DNA of 13,600 nt from UBA660 sp046704245 (lineage in GTDB: Bacteria > Bacillota_I > Bacilli_A > RF39 > UBA660). The notes beneath the pieces were generated by a model. The model worked only from the letters and a program-made list of their open reading frames with translations. It did not search any database and had not been told where the DNA came from. A program made the position numbers and the translations under genes. Shown piece after piece: positions 1 through 6,502 of the stretch; positions within the stretch are counted from its first letter, which is position 1; every line of letters starts with the position of its first letter. The DNA lies in contig JBJKSD010000039.1 of the NCBI GenBank assembly GCA_046704245.1, positions 1 to 13,600 of the forward strand, in the 5' to 3' direction.

Positions 1-1150
1 CTATAATACCTTGGCCAGCAGCTTCTTCATAGCCACTAGTACCGTTTATTTGCCCTGCTGTATATAACCCTTTTATTAATTTTGTCTCTAAGTTACTATT
101 TATTTGAGTAGGATCAATAGCATCATATTCGATAGCATAAGCATATTTCTTTATTTTAGCTTTTTCTAGTCCGGGAAGCGTATGAACCATTTTCTCTTGT
201 ATTTCATATGGCAAACAAGTAGTAAAGCCTTGTAGATATATATCATCATAATAGGTACTTTCTCGTTCTAAAAATAATTGATGTCTTTCTTTATCAGCAA
301 ATCTAACGACTTTATCTTCAATAGAAGGGCAATATCTAGGACCTATTCCTTCAACATATCCGCCATACATACTTGAATATCTTAAGTTTTCTCTTATTAA
401 TTCATGAGTACTAGCTGTAGTATGAATTAAATAACATGGTAATTGTGATTCAATGGAATATTTTGGTTTACTATCAAAACTAAAAGTATATAATACTTTA
501 TCGCCCTCTTCTACTTTCATATTTGAAAAATCAATCGTTGAACGATCTAATCTTGGAGGAGTTCCTGTCTTTAAACGCTGAATAGTAAAACCTAATTTTT
601 TTAAATTATTACTTAAATCTAAAGATGTTTTTTCATTATTTGGACCACTTCTTCTTTTAGTATCACCTACTAATATATCAGCTCTTAAATAAGTACCAGT
701 AGTTAATATTACTTTCTTAGAAAAGATTATCTTATTATTGCTTAACTTTATACCTCTAACTTCATTATTTTTGATAATTAAATCTTCAACCATACCTGCT
801 AGTAAATCTAAATTTTTTTGTTTTTTTAAAGTTTTAAACATTTCTTTAGGATATACCACTTTATCTATTTGAGCTCTAAGGGCCCTAACAGCTGGACCTT
901 TAGCTGAATTTAACATGCGCATTTGAAGAATGGCTTTATCAGCATTTTTCCCCATTTCGCCACCTAAAGCATCTATTTCACGAACTACTATTCCTTTAGC
1001 TGGACCTCCTATTGAAGGATTACAAGGCATACTAGCAATATTATTAAAATTAGCAGTAATAAGTAGGGTTTTATGCTTTTTTCTAGCACTAGCTAACGCT
1101 GCTTCGCATCCAGCATGTCCACCACCTACTACTATTACTTCATATTCCAT
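1..1150 (-). CDS. mnmG: tRNA uridine-5-carboxymethylaminomethyl modification enzyme MnmG (GidA), 5' part only
   Basis: FAD-dependent enzyme that works with MnmE to install the (carboxymethyl)aminomethyl group on U34 of tRNAs reading split codon boxes. Only the first 383 codons are present; the gene leaves the window at its left edge with no stop. The N-terminus carries the Rossmann dinucleotide-binding motif GGGHAG (residues 9-14). Both cysteines known to be important in the family are visible, C43 in the PCNPSIGG motif and C274 in GPRYCPSIEDK, and the conserved GQINGTSGYEEAAGQG stretch lies near the visible end. The ATG at 1150 follows a strong Shine-Dalgarno (GGGAGGTG) and gives an N-terminus that aligns with the family. 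It lies 27 bases behind mnmE with no terminator between, so the two partners are probably co-transcribed. No frameshift is seen. Confidence 0.97.
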   Translation of the reverse strand, partial: MEYEVIVVGGGHAGCEAALASARKKHKTLLITANFNNIASMPCNPSIGGPAKGIVVREIDALGGEMGKNADKAILQMRMLNSAKGPAVRALRAQIDKVVYPKEMFKTLKKQKNLDLLAGMVEDLIIKNNEVRGIKLSNNKIIFSKKVILTTGTYLRADILVGDTKRRSGPNNEKTSLDLSNNLKKLGFTIQRLKTGTPPRLDRSTIDFSNMKVEEGDKVLYTFSFDSKPKYSIESQLPCYLIHTTASTHELIRENLRYSSMYGGYVEGIGPRYCPSIEDKVVRFADKERHQLFLERESTYYDDIYLQGFTTCLPYEIQEKMVHTLPGLEKAKIKKYAYAIEYDAIDPTQINSNLETKLIKGLYTAGQINGTSGYEEAAGQGII

Positions 1151-1177
1151 CTTTTCACCTCCCTCAATAATATAATT

Positions 1178-2533
1178 TTATTTTCCTAAACAAAACTTTG
1201 AAAATATTTCATCTAATAATTCATCATTATAAGTTTCACCTATTATTTCACCTAATATTAACCATATTTTTTTAATATCTATTTCAATTATATCGATAGG
1301 AACTTCTTCTTTAATAGCTTTATCAATATCATCAATTATAGTTAATGATTCTTTTAATTTAGTTATTTGTCTTACATTTGATAAATAGGTAGGATCTTTT
1401 GTTTCTAATTGTTCTAAATTAAACATTTCTTTAATTTTATGTTTTAAATTATCTAAACCATCTTTTTCAATAGTATTACATGTAACAATATTATCACTAG
1501 TTATCTTTTTGCGATCTAATACTCCATCTAAATCTACTTTATTGATAACAATAATATGTTTATTATCTTTTACTCTATCTATAATTTCTAAATCATCATC
1601 AGTTAATGGTTCATTATTATTTAAAACAACAATAATTAAATCGGCTTTATCAATTAATTGGTGGCTCTTTTCAACACCTATTTGTTCAATAATATTTTCA
1701 GTTTTTCTTATACCAGCAGTATCCATTATATTTAAAGTTATACCTTCCATATTTACGGTTCCTTCAATAACATCTCTAGTTGTACCTGGTATATCGGTAA
1801 CAATGGCTTTTTCTTCATCTAATAATTTATTTAAAATGCTACTTTTGCCTACATTTGGGCGCCCTATAATAACAGTTTCAATACCATTTCTTATTAGCTG
1901 TCCATTATATGATTCATCTAACACTTTACTTATTTTCGTTTTAACTTCCTCTACTCTGCCTGCTAATTCTTTATATGTTATTTCAGTAGCATCTTCATAT
2001 TCTGGATAATCTATATTAACTTCAATATTAGCCATAACATTTAATACTTCTTTTCTTAATCCTCTTACTAATTCTGATACTCTACCCTTTAATTGATTAA
2101 TAGCCATTTTTTGACTTGATTCATTCTTGGCATCAATTAAATCAATTATAGCTTCTGCTTCTACTAAATCAATTCTACCATTTAAAAAAGCTCTTTTAGT
2201 GAATTCACCTGGTTCAGCTAATCTAGCACCACTTATTAATAATAACTCCAATATTTTATTGGTAGTTATTATACCGCCATGGCCATTAATTTCAACGACA
2301 TCCTCACAAGTAAATGTTTTAGGTTTTTTCATTACTGTAACTAAAACTTCATCAATAATCTCATCATTATTATGAATATGCCCATAATTAATCGTATGGG
2401 ATTTTACTTTGGTAAGATTTTTACCTTTGAAAATCTTATTTACTATATTTATGGCTTCATCGCCACTTACTCTAACAATAGAAATAGCTCCTATACCTAA
2501 AGATGTAGAAATAGCAGCAATAGTATCATTCAT
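1178..2533 (-). CDS. mnmE: tRNA modification GTPase MnmE (TrmE/ThdF)
   Basis: Partner of MnmG in U34 tRNA modification; a dimeric G protein whose N-terminal domain binds a folate one-carbon donor (family knowledge). The 451 residues match normal family length. Residues 1-120 form the folate-binding domain, followed by a helical domain interrupted by the G domain: G1 GRPNVGKS at 224-231, TTRD at 251-254, DTAG at 271-274 and NKVD at 331-334. The protein ends in the family-typical FCLGK (447-451), with the conserved cysteine at 448. The ATG at 2533 is preceded by AAGGAAGTGAT. A -10-like TATAAT lies upstream and a terminator-like hairpin sits between it and jag, so mnmE-mnmG may be its own transcription unit, unlike a simple continuation of the rpmH operon. 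Intact. Confidence 0.98.
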   Translation of the reverse strand: MNDTIAAISTSLGIGAISIVRVSGDEAINIVNKIFKGKNLTKVKSHTINYGHIHNNDEIIDEVLVTVMKKPKTFTCEDVVEINGHGGIITTNKILELLLISGARLAEPGEFTKRAFLNGRIDLVEAEAIIDLIDAKNESSQKMAINQLKGRVSELVRGLRKEVLNVMANIEVNIDYPEYEDATEITYKELAGRVEEVKTKISKVLDESYNGQLIRNGIETVIIGRPNVGKSSILNKLLDEEKAIVTDIPGTTRDVIEGTVNMEGITLNIMDTAGIRKTENIIEQIGVEKSHQLIDKADLIIVVLNNNEPLTDDDLEIIDRVKDNKHIIVINKVDLDGVLDRKKITSDNIVTCNTIEKDGLDNLKHKIKEMFNLEQLETKDPTYLSNVRQITKLKESLTIIDDIDKAIKEEVPIDIIEIDIKKIWLILGEIIGETYNDELLDEIFSKFCLGK

Positions 2534-2559
2534 AATATCACTTCCTTTTTAATAATAGT

Positions 2560-2565
2560 ATTATA
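2560..2565 (-). promoter_or_regulatory. candidate -10 element for mnmE-mnmG
   Basis: On the minus strand a perfect TATAAT lies 26 bases before the mnmE ATG, inside a TATAGTATAATAC context. No convincing -35 hexamer is seen at the usual distance, and the surroundings are almost all A/T, so chance occurrence is possible. A hairpin just upstream that could end the jag transcript makes a promoter here more plausible. Confidence 0.4.
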
Positions 2566-2587
2566 CTATATAAAATTTATATTTAAT

Positions 2588-2610
2588 AAAAGAGGAATTA
2601 TTATTCCCCT
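2588..2610 (-). terminator. possible weak intrinsic terminator at the end of jag
   Basis: On the minus strand, AGGGGAAT pairs with ATTCCTCT (8 bp with one G-U pair) around a 4-base loop, followed by a short T-rich run. The stem overlaps the jag stop codon. The U tract is short and interrupted by an A, so termination would probably be partial. Confidence 0.5.
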
Positions 2611-3212
2611 TTTGGTTTTATTACAACACATCGATTAGGTTCTTCCCCTATACTTTGAGTATAGACGTGCTCATGCTCAGAAAGCATAGCGTGAACAATT
2701 CTTCGTTCATATGAATTCATGCTATCTAGTTGTACTTCTACTCTTGTTCTAGCAACATCGCGTGCAATATTTATTGCTAATCGTTCAATTCTACCTATTT
2801 GATTTTGTTTGTAGCCACCAACATCAAAATTAATATTAACATATACCTTAGTCTTATTATAAATAGCTTGTTTTATAATAGTCTGCAATGCATCGATTGT
2901 TCTACCATTACGCCCTATTAAAATATTATTTTGATCTGAATGAAGTAAAAAAGATATATTTTTTTCTCTTTTTCTAACTTCAATATTTAGATCAATATTC
3001 ATTAATACTGCTATCTTTTTTAAATATTCTTTAACAAATTCTATTACTTCATCGACTATTAATACATCTACTTCAATCTTTTTAGTTTTAAATAAACCGC
3101 CTTTTACTTCTCTTTCATAGATAATTAAATTTTCTTCGGTTTGTTTTAATTCTTCGTATATTTGTTCTTTTATATCTTCAATTTTTTTGCCTTCAAAGCT
3201 ATATACTTTCAC
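2601..3212 (-). CDS. jag: Jag / KhpB (EloR) RNA-binding protein with KH and R3H domains
   Basis: Cytoplasmic RNA-binding protein, called SpoIIIJ-associated protein, KhpB or EloR in other Bacillota, where it partners KhpA and affects cell elongation and division (family knowledge). The 203 residues have the standard three-part layout: a Jag-N domain (about 1-50), a type II KH domain with the GxxG loop written GRNG (100-103), and an R3H domain whose RxxxH motif is R170...H174, followed by the typical SIGEEPNR sequence. The start is GTG at 3212: no in-frame ATG is nearby, the N-terminus MKVYSFEGK fits the family, and GAGAGGTG sits at the right distance inside the 3' end of yidC. Only one base separates the yidC stop from this start, so translation is probably coupled. 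jag after yidC is the usual arrangement in this phylum. Confidence 0.96.
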   Translation of the reverse strand: MKVYSFEGKKIEDIKEQIYEELKQTEENLIIYEREVKGGLFKTKKIEVDVLIVDEVIEFVKEYLKKIAVLMNIDLNIEVRKREKNISFLLHSDQNNILIGRNGRTIDALQTIIKQAIYNKTKVYVNINFDVGGYKQNQIGRIERLAINIARDVARTRVEVQLDSMNSYERRIVHAMLSEHEHVYTQSIGEEPNRCVVIKPKGE

Positions 3213-3213
3213 T

Positions 3214-4131
3214 TTAATGCACCTCTCTTTTTACCATTATATTTTGAACAATAGTAACAATACTAGTTGTTATCCAATAGAGAGATATAGCACTTGCAAA
3301 TCCAAATGACGCAAAACCAATAAAGACCATCATTACTATTGACATTATCTTCATTTGACTTTCTTGTTCTTTACTAGAATATGCAGCTGTTAATTTAAAT
3401 GAATAGTAAGTAGATAAAACAATTAAAATTACTAACACAGCATATAATATATTACCTTGTTGTAATAATCCAACACTAGGTGTAGTACCTAACTGAATAG
3501 TTAAAAATTTGCTTTCAAATATAGCTGGAACTCTGTTTATTGCTTCTAAGAAAGCAAAGAATAGAGGTAATTGAATTATACCAAAAAGACATCCTGATAA
3601 TGGATTAACACTATATTTCTTATATACTTGCATTATTTCTTGAGTCTTTTTCATAGTCTCTTCTTGATTTTGTTTATCTTTATATTTTTTCTCAATAGCT
3701 TCTAACTCCGGACGAGCTTTTTTAATATTTTCTGATTGAAGAGCAGACTTTTTAGTTATTGGATTAACTAATAATCTAATAAATAAACCAGATAATATTA
3801 AAGCAAGGCCATAATTACCTATAAACTTACCTAATTTTAAAATAAAATATGCTAAAGGTTTAACAAAAAAAGTGGTCCATAAACCTTCATATCCTCCTGT
3901 AGTGACATTAAATTTATCACATGCTGGTAAGTTTTCTAAATTAACATTATTATCTTTATAAAGATCTATTACTTCTTTATTAGTTGGCTTACATAAAATA
4001 TTTTTAGTTAAATTTTGGCCAGTTGCATCATATTTAACTATTTTATTATCTTTATCTTTCATGATTTGGGTACATCCAGTTAGACTTATTATAAAGATTA
4101 AAATAATTAATATTTTTAATTTACTTTTCAT
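3214..4131 (-). CDS. yidC: membrane protein insertase YidC/OxaA (SpoIIIJ-type lipoprotein)
   Basis: Integral membrane insertase that helps insert and fold membrane proteins, alone or with SecYEG. The N-terminus is a lipoprotein signal peptide ending in lipobox LTGC with the acylated cysteine at 20. The conserved core follows: a first hydrophobic segment at about 90-122 holding the hydrophilic-groove arginine (R119), a charged cytoplasmic hairpin (about 130-172), the NPLSGC motif and further membrane segments at about 177-200, 228-245 and 262-300. The protein lacks a long basic C-terminal tail. The stretch between lipobox and first membrane segment is about 70 residues and contains a cysteine pair (C47, C71); it is longer than in Bacillus SpoIIIJ. 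The ATG overlaps the end of rnpA by 11 bases, with a near-ideal AAGGAGGAT inside rnpA, indicating coupled translation. Confidence 0.96.
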   Translation of the reverse strand: MKSKLKILIILIFIISLTGCTQIMKDKDNKIVKYDATGQNLTKNILCKPTNKEVIDLYKDNNVNLENLPACDKFNVTTGGYEGLWTTFFVKPLAYFILKLGKFIGNYGLALILSGLFIRLLVNPITKKSALQSENIKKARPELEAIEKKYKDKQNQEETMKKTQEIMQVYKKYSVNPLSGCLFGIIQLPLFFAFLEAINRVPAIFESKFLTIQLGTTPSVGLLQQGNILYAVLVILIVLSTYYSFKLTAAYSSKEQESQMKIMSIVMMVFIGFASFGFASAISLYWITTSIVTIVQNIMVKREVH

Positions 4132-4480
4132 TTATATTATCCTCCTTATTTAATAACTGTAATTGAACTATAGCTTTAACTAATTGTTCCTTCTTATCAT
4201 TATAAGATATATTATCTAATTGTCTATCAACTATTATAATACAATCGAAGTCTTTTTTAAACCTTTTCCTATATTCATCTAAAATATTCTTTATTTGTCT
4301 TCTTATTTTGTTTCTTTTAACGGCATTCCCTACTCTTTTACTAACAGCAATGCCAAAACGATAATTATTGATCTCATTTTTTTCTATAAAAAAGGTATAA
4401 TAACCATTACGAAAAGGTTTATTATTACTAATAATTCTAACATAATCTTCATTTTTTCTAATTATATTAATTTTTTTCAT
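4121..4480 (-). CDS. rnpA: ribonuclease P protein component
   Basis: Small basic protein that binds the RNase P RNA and helps it recognise the 5' leader of precursor tRNAs. The 119 residues are close to normal length. The family signature RNR motif is clear at about 50-64 (VGNAVKRNKIRRQIK), and the preceding RFGIAVSKRVG strand is typical. The ATG at 4480 is preceded by GAGAAGGTGAT. The 3' end overlaps yidC by 11 bases and carries the yidC ribosome binding site. rpmH lies 52 bases upstream with an intrinsic terminator in the gap; no separate promoter has room between that terminator and the start codon, so rnpA is probably expressed by readthrough or after RNA processing (inference). Confidence 0.97.
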   Translation of the reverse strand: MKKINIIRKNEDYVRIISNNKPFRNGYYTFFIEKNEINNYRFGIAVSKRVGNAVKRNKIRRQIKNILDEYRKRFKKDFDCIIIVDRQLDNISYNDKKEQLVKAIVQLQLLNKEDNINEK

Positions 4481-4503
4481 ATTATCACCTTCTCTATAAT
4501 AGT

Positions 4504-4526
4504 AAAAAAACCACTATTACTAGTGG
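4504..4526 (-). terminator. intrinsic terminator between rpmH and rnpA
   Basis: On the minus strand CCACTA pairs with TAGTGG around a GTAA loop and is followed directly by seven T residues. It begins 6 bases past the rpmH stop and ends 23 bases before the rnpA ATG. It would let most transcripts stop after the abundantly needed L34 while a fraction reads into rnpA-yidC-jag. Confidence 0.8.
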
Positions 4527-4532
4527 ATATTT

Positions 4533-4655
4533 TTATTTAGATAAAGTTTTGCGACCTTTCTTTCTTCTATTTTTTAATATTCTAGATTTAGCTCTGGCAA
4601 AAAATCCATGCTTTTTACTTTTTTTATTGTTATTAGGTTGATATGTTCTTTTCAT
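4533..4655 (-). CDS. rpmH: 50S ribosomal protein L34 (short form, 40 residues)
   Basis: Tiny, highly basic protein of the large ribosomal subunit. The translation begins MKRTYQPNNN, continues through KKHGFFARAKS and ends RRKKGRKTLSK, which is unmistakable L34. ATG at 4655 is preceded by GGAGGTGA at ideal spacing. The protein is 40 residues rather than the usual 44 or so: compared with the Bacillus form from memory, about four residues (the KNGR-like turn between the HGF motif and the arginine-rich helix) are absent, with the frame and both flanks intact. It is the first gene of the leftward operon, driven by the strong promoter at 4687-4716, as in most bacteria where rpmH abuts the origin. 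Confidence 0.96.
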   Translation of the reverse strand: MKRTYQPNNNKKSKKHGFFARAKSRILKNRRKKGRKTLSK

Positions 4656-4686
4656 AGTTTCACCTCCAAATGTCACTAGCGCTTTA

Positions 4687-4716
4687 ATTATAATTGATTT
4701 ATTAGGTTATTGTCAA
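4687..4716 (-). promoter_or_regulatory. strong sigma-A promoter for rpmH
   Basis: On the minus strand a perfect -35 TTGACA (4716-4711) and a perfect -10 TATAAT (4692-4687) are separated by 18 bases. The start point would fall near 4680, giving a leader of about 25 bases containing the GGAGGTGA site of rpmH. A DnaA box lies 25 bases upstream of the -35, so DnaA binding could affect this promoter (inference). Confidence 0.85.
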
Positions 4717-4740
4717 CAATTCTATTGATAGTTTATATAT

Positions 4741-4749
4741 TGTGGATAA
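4741..4749 (-). promoter_or_regulatory. DnaA box, perfect
   Basis: TGTGGATAA on the plus strand, the reverse complement of the consensus TTATCCACA, no mismatch. It lies between the rpmH promoter and the rest of the box cluster. Confidence 0.92.
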
Positions 4750-4779
4750 TTTTTTTAATATTTATCTCATTTTTATGAT

Positions 4780-4788
4780 TTATCCACA
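4780..4788 (+). promoter_or_regulatory. DnaA box, perfect
   Basis: TTATCCACA with no mismatch, in the opposite orientation to the boxes at 4741 and 4898. Confidence 0.92.
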
Positions 4789-4796
4789 TATTCACA
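4788..4796 (+). promoter_or_regulatory. DnaA box, degenerate
   Basis: ATATTCACA, two differences from TTATCCACA (one from the looser TTATNCACA). It shares one base with the preceding perfect box in the same orientation, so it would act as a cooperative neighbour if it works at all. Confidence 0.45.
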
Positions 4797-4845
4797 AATA
4801 TATTTTAATTTTTTATAAACATTGTTAATTTTTTAATTATAAATT

Positions 4846-4854
4846 TGTGGAAAA
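4846..4854 (-). promoter_or_regulatory. DnaA box, one mismatch
   Basis: TGTGGAAAA on the plus strand, i.e. TTTTCCACA on the minus strand, one difference from consensus. Confidence 0.6.
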
Positions 4855-4897
4855 GTTAAAATTTTCCTATTTATTATAATATCATTAACTATTTTAT

Positions 4898-4906
4898 TGT
4901 GGATAA
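4898..4906 (-). promoter_or_regulatory. DnaA box, perfect, next to the A/T-rich run
   Basis: TGTGGATAA on the plus strand, a perfect consensus box. It borders the long A/T stretch that leads into dnaA, the position expected for a box that nucleates strand opening or autoregulates dnaA (inference). Confidence 0.92.
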
Positions 4907-5007
4907 CTTGTTGATTATTTTTTAATTTTATTATTTTTCTTTATTTTTTTTTACTAATAATATAAAATAAACTTAAGTTAAGTCGAAAAGTATGAGGAAG
5001 TGATTTT

Positions 5008-6357
5008 ATGAATGTAACTAATTTGTGGACTAATTTTTTAGACAAAATTAAGAAAAATGTAACTTCTCTTGCTTTTGATACTTGGTTTAAGGATACTAAA
5101 TTATTAGAAATTAAAGATGGTAAAGCTATTATTTTAGTACCGATGCCTATTCATAAAAAACACTTATCTGAAAATTATAGTGAAGTAATTGATGAAACTT
5201 TTAATGAACTTACTGGGACTAACTTTGATACTGATTTTGTATTAGATAGTGAAATTAAAAATCAAAATAATAAAGTTGAAGAACAAGGAGTTCCTTTTAA
5301 AAGTCACATTGAAGCTAATCTAAATAATAAATATTCGTTTGATAATTTTATTGTCGGTGAAAGTAATCGCTTTGCTCATGCTGCTGCCCTTGCTGTAGCT
5401 GAAAATCCAGGTAAAGTATATAATCCTTTATTTATATATGGTAAAAGTGGTCTTGGTAAAACACATTTGATGCATGCTATTGGTAATTATATAATTCAAA
5501 ACTCTAATAAAAATGTTTTATATGTAACTAGTGAACAATTTATTAATGATTTTTTAGAATTAATAAAAAAAGATGAAAACGGGACTAATTTCAATGCTGT
5601 TGATAATTTTAAAAAGAAATATCGTAATATTGATGTTCTGATTATTGATGATATCCAATTTTTAGGTGGCACTACTAAAAGCCAACAAGAATTTTTTCAT
5701 ACTTTTAATAATCTATATAATGAGAATAAACAAATTATTATTTCATCTGATCGTTCCCCTGATGATTTAAAGGTTTTAGAAGAAAGACTTAGAACTAGAT
5801 TTAACTGGGGGTTAACTGTTAATATATACCCACCTGATTTTAATTTAAGAGTTGAAATATTAAAAAAGAAAATTAGTGGGCAAGATTTAGTAAAAGAAAT
5901 ACCAGATGATGTTATTGAATATATAGCTAATAATTGTGAATCAGATGTAAGACAATTAGAAGGGGCTATTACTAGGCTTTATGCTTATTCAGCAATGATG
6001 AGTGGTAGTCTGATTAATTTAGAACTAGCTATAGAAGCTTTAAAGGATTATTTAAATAAAAATATATCTGGTAAAAATAATATTCAAAGGATACAAAGAA
6101 TAGTTGCTAATTATTATGGTATTAGTTTTGATGATTTAAAATCAGCCCGAAGACATGCATCTATTACATTACCTAGACAAGTAGCAATGTATTTATCTAG
6201 AATATTAACAGATGAATCTTATCCTAGAATAGGTATTGAGTTTGGAGGAAGGGATCATTCTACCGTAATTCATGCCTATGATAAAATAGATAAGGAATTG
6301 AAAAAAAATATAGAATTAAAGAAAGTAATTGAAGGATTAAAAAAGGAAATAAGTTAG
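5008..6357 (+). CDS. dnaA: chromosomal replication initiator protein DnaA
   Basis: AAA+ ATPase that binds DnaA boxes, forms a filament, melts the origin and helps load the helicase. The 449 residues match the family. Domain I (about 1-75) has the usual LAFDTWF segment; a short linker follows; the AAA+ domain has Walker A GKSGLGKT (145-152), Walker B LIIDDIQFL (211-219), sensor I around ISSDRSP (245-251), an arginine finger in RLRTRFNWGL (probably R264) and sensor II in SDVRQLEGA (R315). Domain IV ends with the box-recognition signature GGRDHSTVIHAY (413-424). ATG at 5008 follows GAGGAAGTGAT. It is flanked by box clusters on both sides, so autoregulation by its own product is likely. No terminator separates it from dnaN 145 bases on, so they probably form one transcript. 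Confidence 0.99.
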   Translation: MNVTNLWTNFLDKIKKNVTSLAFDTWFKDTKLLEIKDGKAIILVPMPIHKKHLSENYSEVIDETFNELTGTNFDTDFVLDSEIKNQNNKVEEQGVPFKSHIEANLNNKYSFDNFIVGESNRFAHAAALAVAENPGKVYNPLFIYGKSGLGKTHLMHAIGNYIIQNSNKNVLYVTSEQFINDFLELIKKDENGTNFNAVDNFKKKYRNIDVLIIDDIQFLGGTTKSQQEFFHTFNNLYNENKQIIISSDRSPDDLKVLEERLRTRFNWGLTVNIYPPDFNLRVEILKKKISGQDLVKEIPDDVIEYIANNCESDVRQLEGAITRLYAYSAMMSGSLINLELAIEALKDYLNKNISGKNNIQRIQRIVANYYGISFDDLKSARRHASITLPRQVAMYLSRILTDESYPRIGIEFGGRDHSTVIHAYDKIDKELKKNIELKKVIEGLKKEIS

Positions 6358-6359
6358 AT

Positions 6360-6368
6360 TGTGGAAAA
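6360..6368 (-). promoter_or_regulatory. DnaA box, one mismatch (downstream cluster)
   Basis: TGTGGAAAA on the plus strand (TTTTCCACA on the minus strand), the same variant as the box at 4846. It begins three bases after the dnaA stop codon. Confidence 0.6.
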
Positions 6369-6440
6369 AGATAAGTTATTAATATTTTTATAAACATATA
6401 ATTATTTAAATTTTTAGTTATATTTATTGATAAATTTAAT

Positions 6441-6449
6441 TTATTCACA
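6441..6449 (+). promoter_or_regulatory. DnaA box, one mismatch (downstream cluster)
   Basis: TTATTCACA, within the TTATNCACA consensus and one base from TTATCCACA. It points toward the box at 6360 with about 70 A/T-rich bases between them. Confidence 0.6.
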
Positions 6450-6502
6450 ATATTAACATTAATAAAATGAAAAATATTTAAAATTAAATAAGGAGTGATA
6501 AA

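Larger units (their letters stand above)
4717..5007. other. oriC: chromosomal replication origin, part 1 (oriC upstream of dnaA)
   Basis: Together with the rpmH leader and promoter this makes the only gene-free stretch over 300 bases (4656-5007). It has three perfect DnaA boxes (4741, 4780, 4898), two degenerate ones (4788, 4846), and a nearly pure A/T run at about 4911-4970 beside the last box, a good candidate for the unwinding element. Genes diverge on either side. The coding strand is visibly purine-rich on both arms, so strand bias flips here. This matches the rpmH-dnaA origin of Bacillus-type chromosomes. A weak dnaA promoter may lie here (TATAAA at 4961-4966, no convincing -35). The dnaA ribosome binding site GAGGAAGTGAT is at 4994-5004. 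Confidence 0.92.
6358..6502. other. dnaA-dnaN intergenic region, likely oriC part 2
   Basis: A 145-base, almost entirely A/T spacer carrying two near-consensus DnaA boxes at its two sides (6360 and 6441). Bacillus subtilis also has box clusters on both sides of dnaA, with the unwinding element downstream of the gene, so this spacer may hold the real unwinding site. A TATAAT at 6397-6402 could serve a dnaN promoter, but no -35 supports it. The dnaN ribosome binding site AAGGAGTGAT is at its end. Confidence 0.65.

Noticed and set aside
930..1175. Open frame on the plus strand at the start of mnmG.
   Set aside because: It is antisense to the MnmG N-terminal FAD-binding region, with no independent support.
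1509..2009. Open frame of 166 codons on the plus strand.
   Set aside because: It is antisense to the well-defined GTPase domain of mnmE; its composition is that of a reverse-complement shadow.
4491..4500. ATTATA-like -10 element directly before rnpA on the minus strand.
   Set aside because: It lies so close to the start codon that the transcript would begin inside or after the ribosome binding site.
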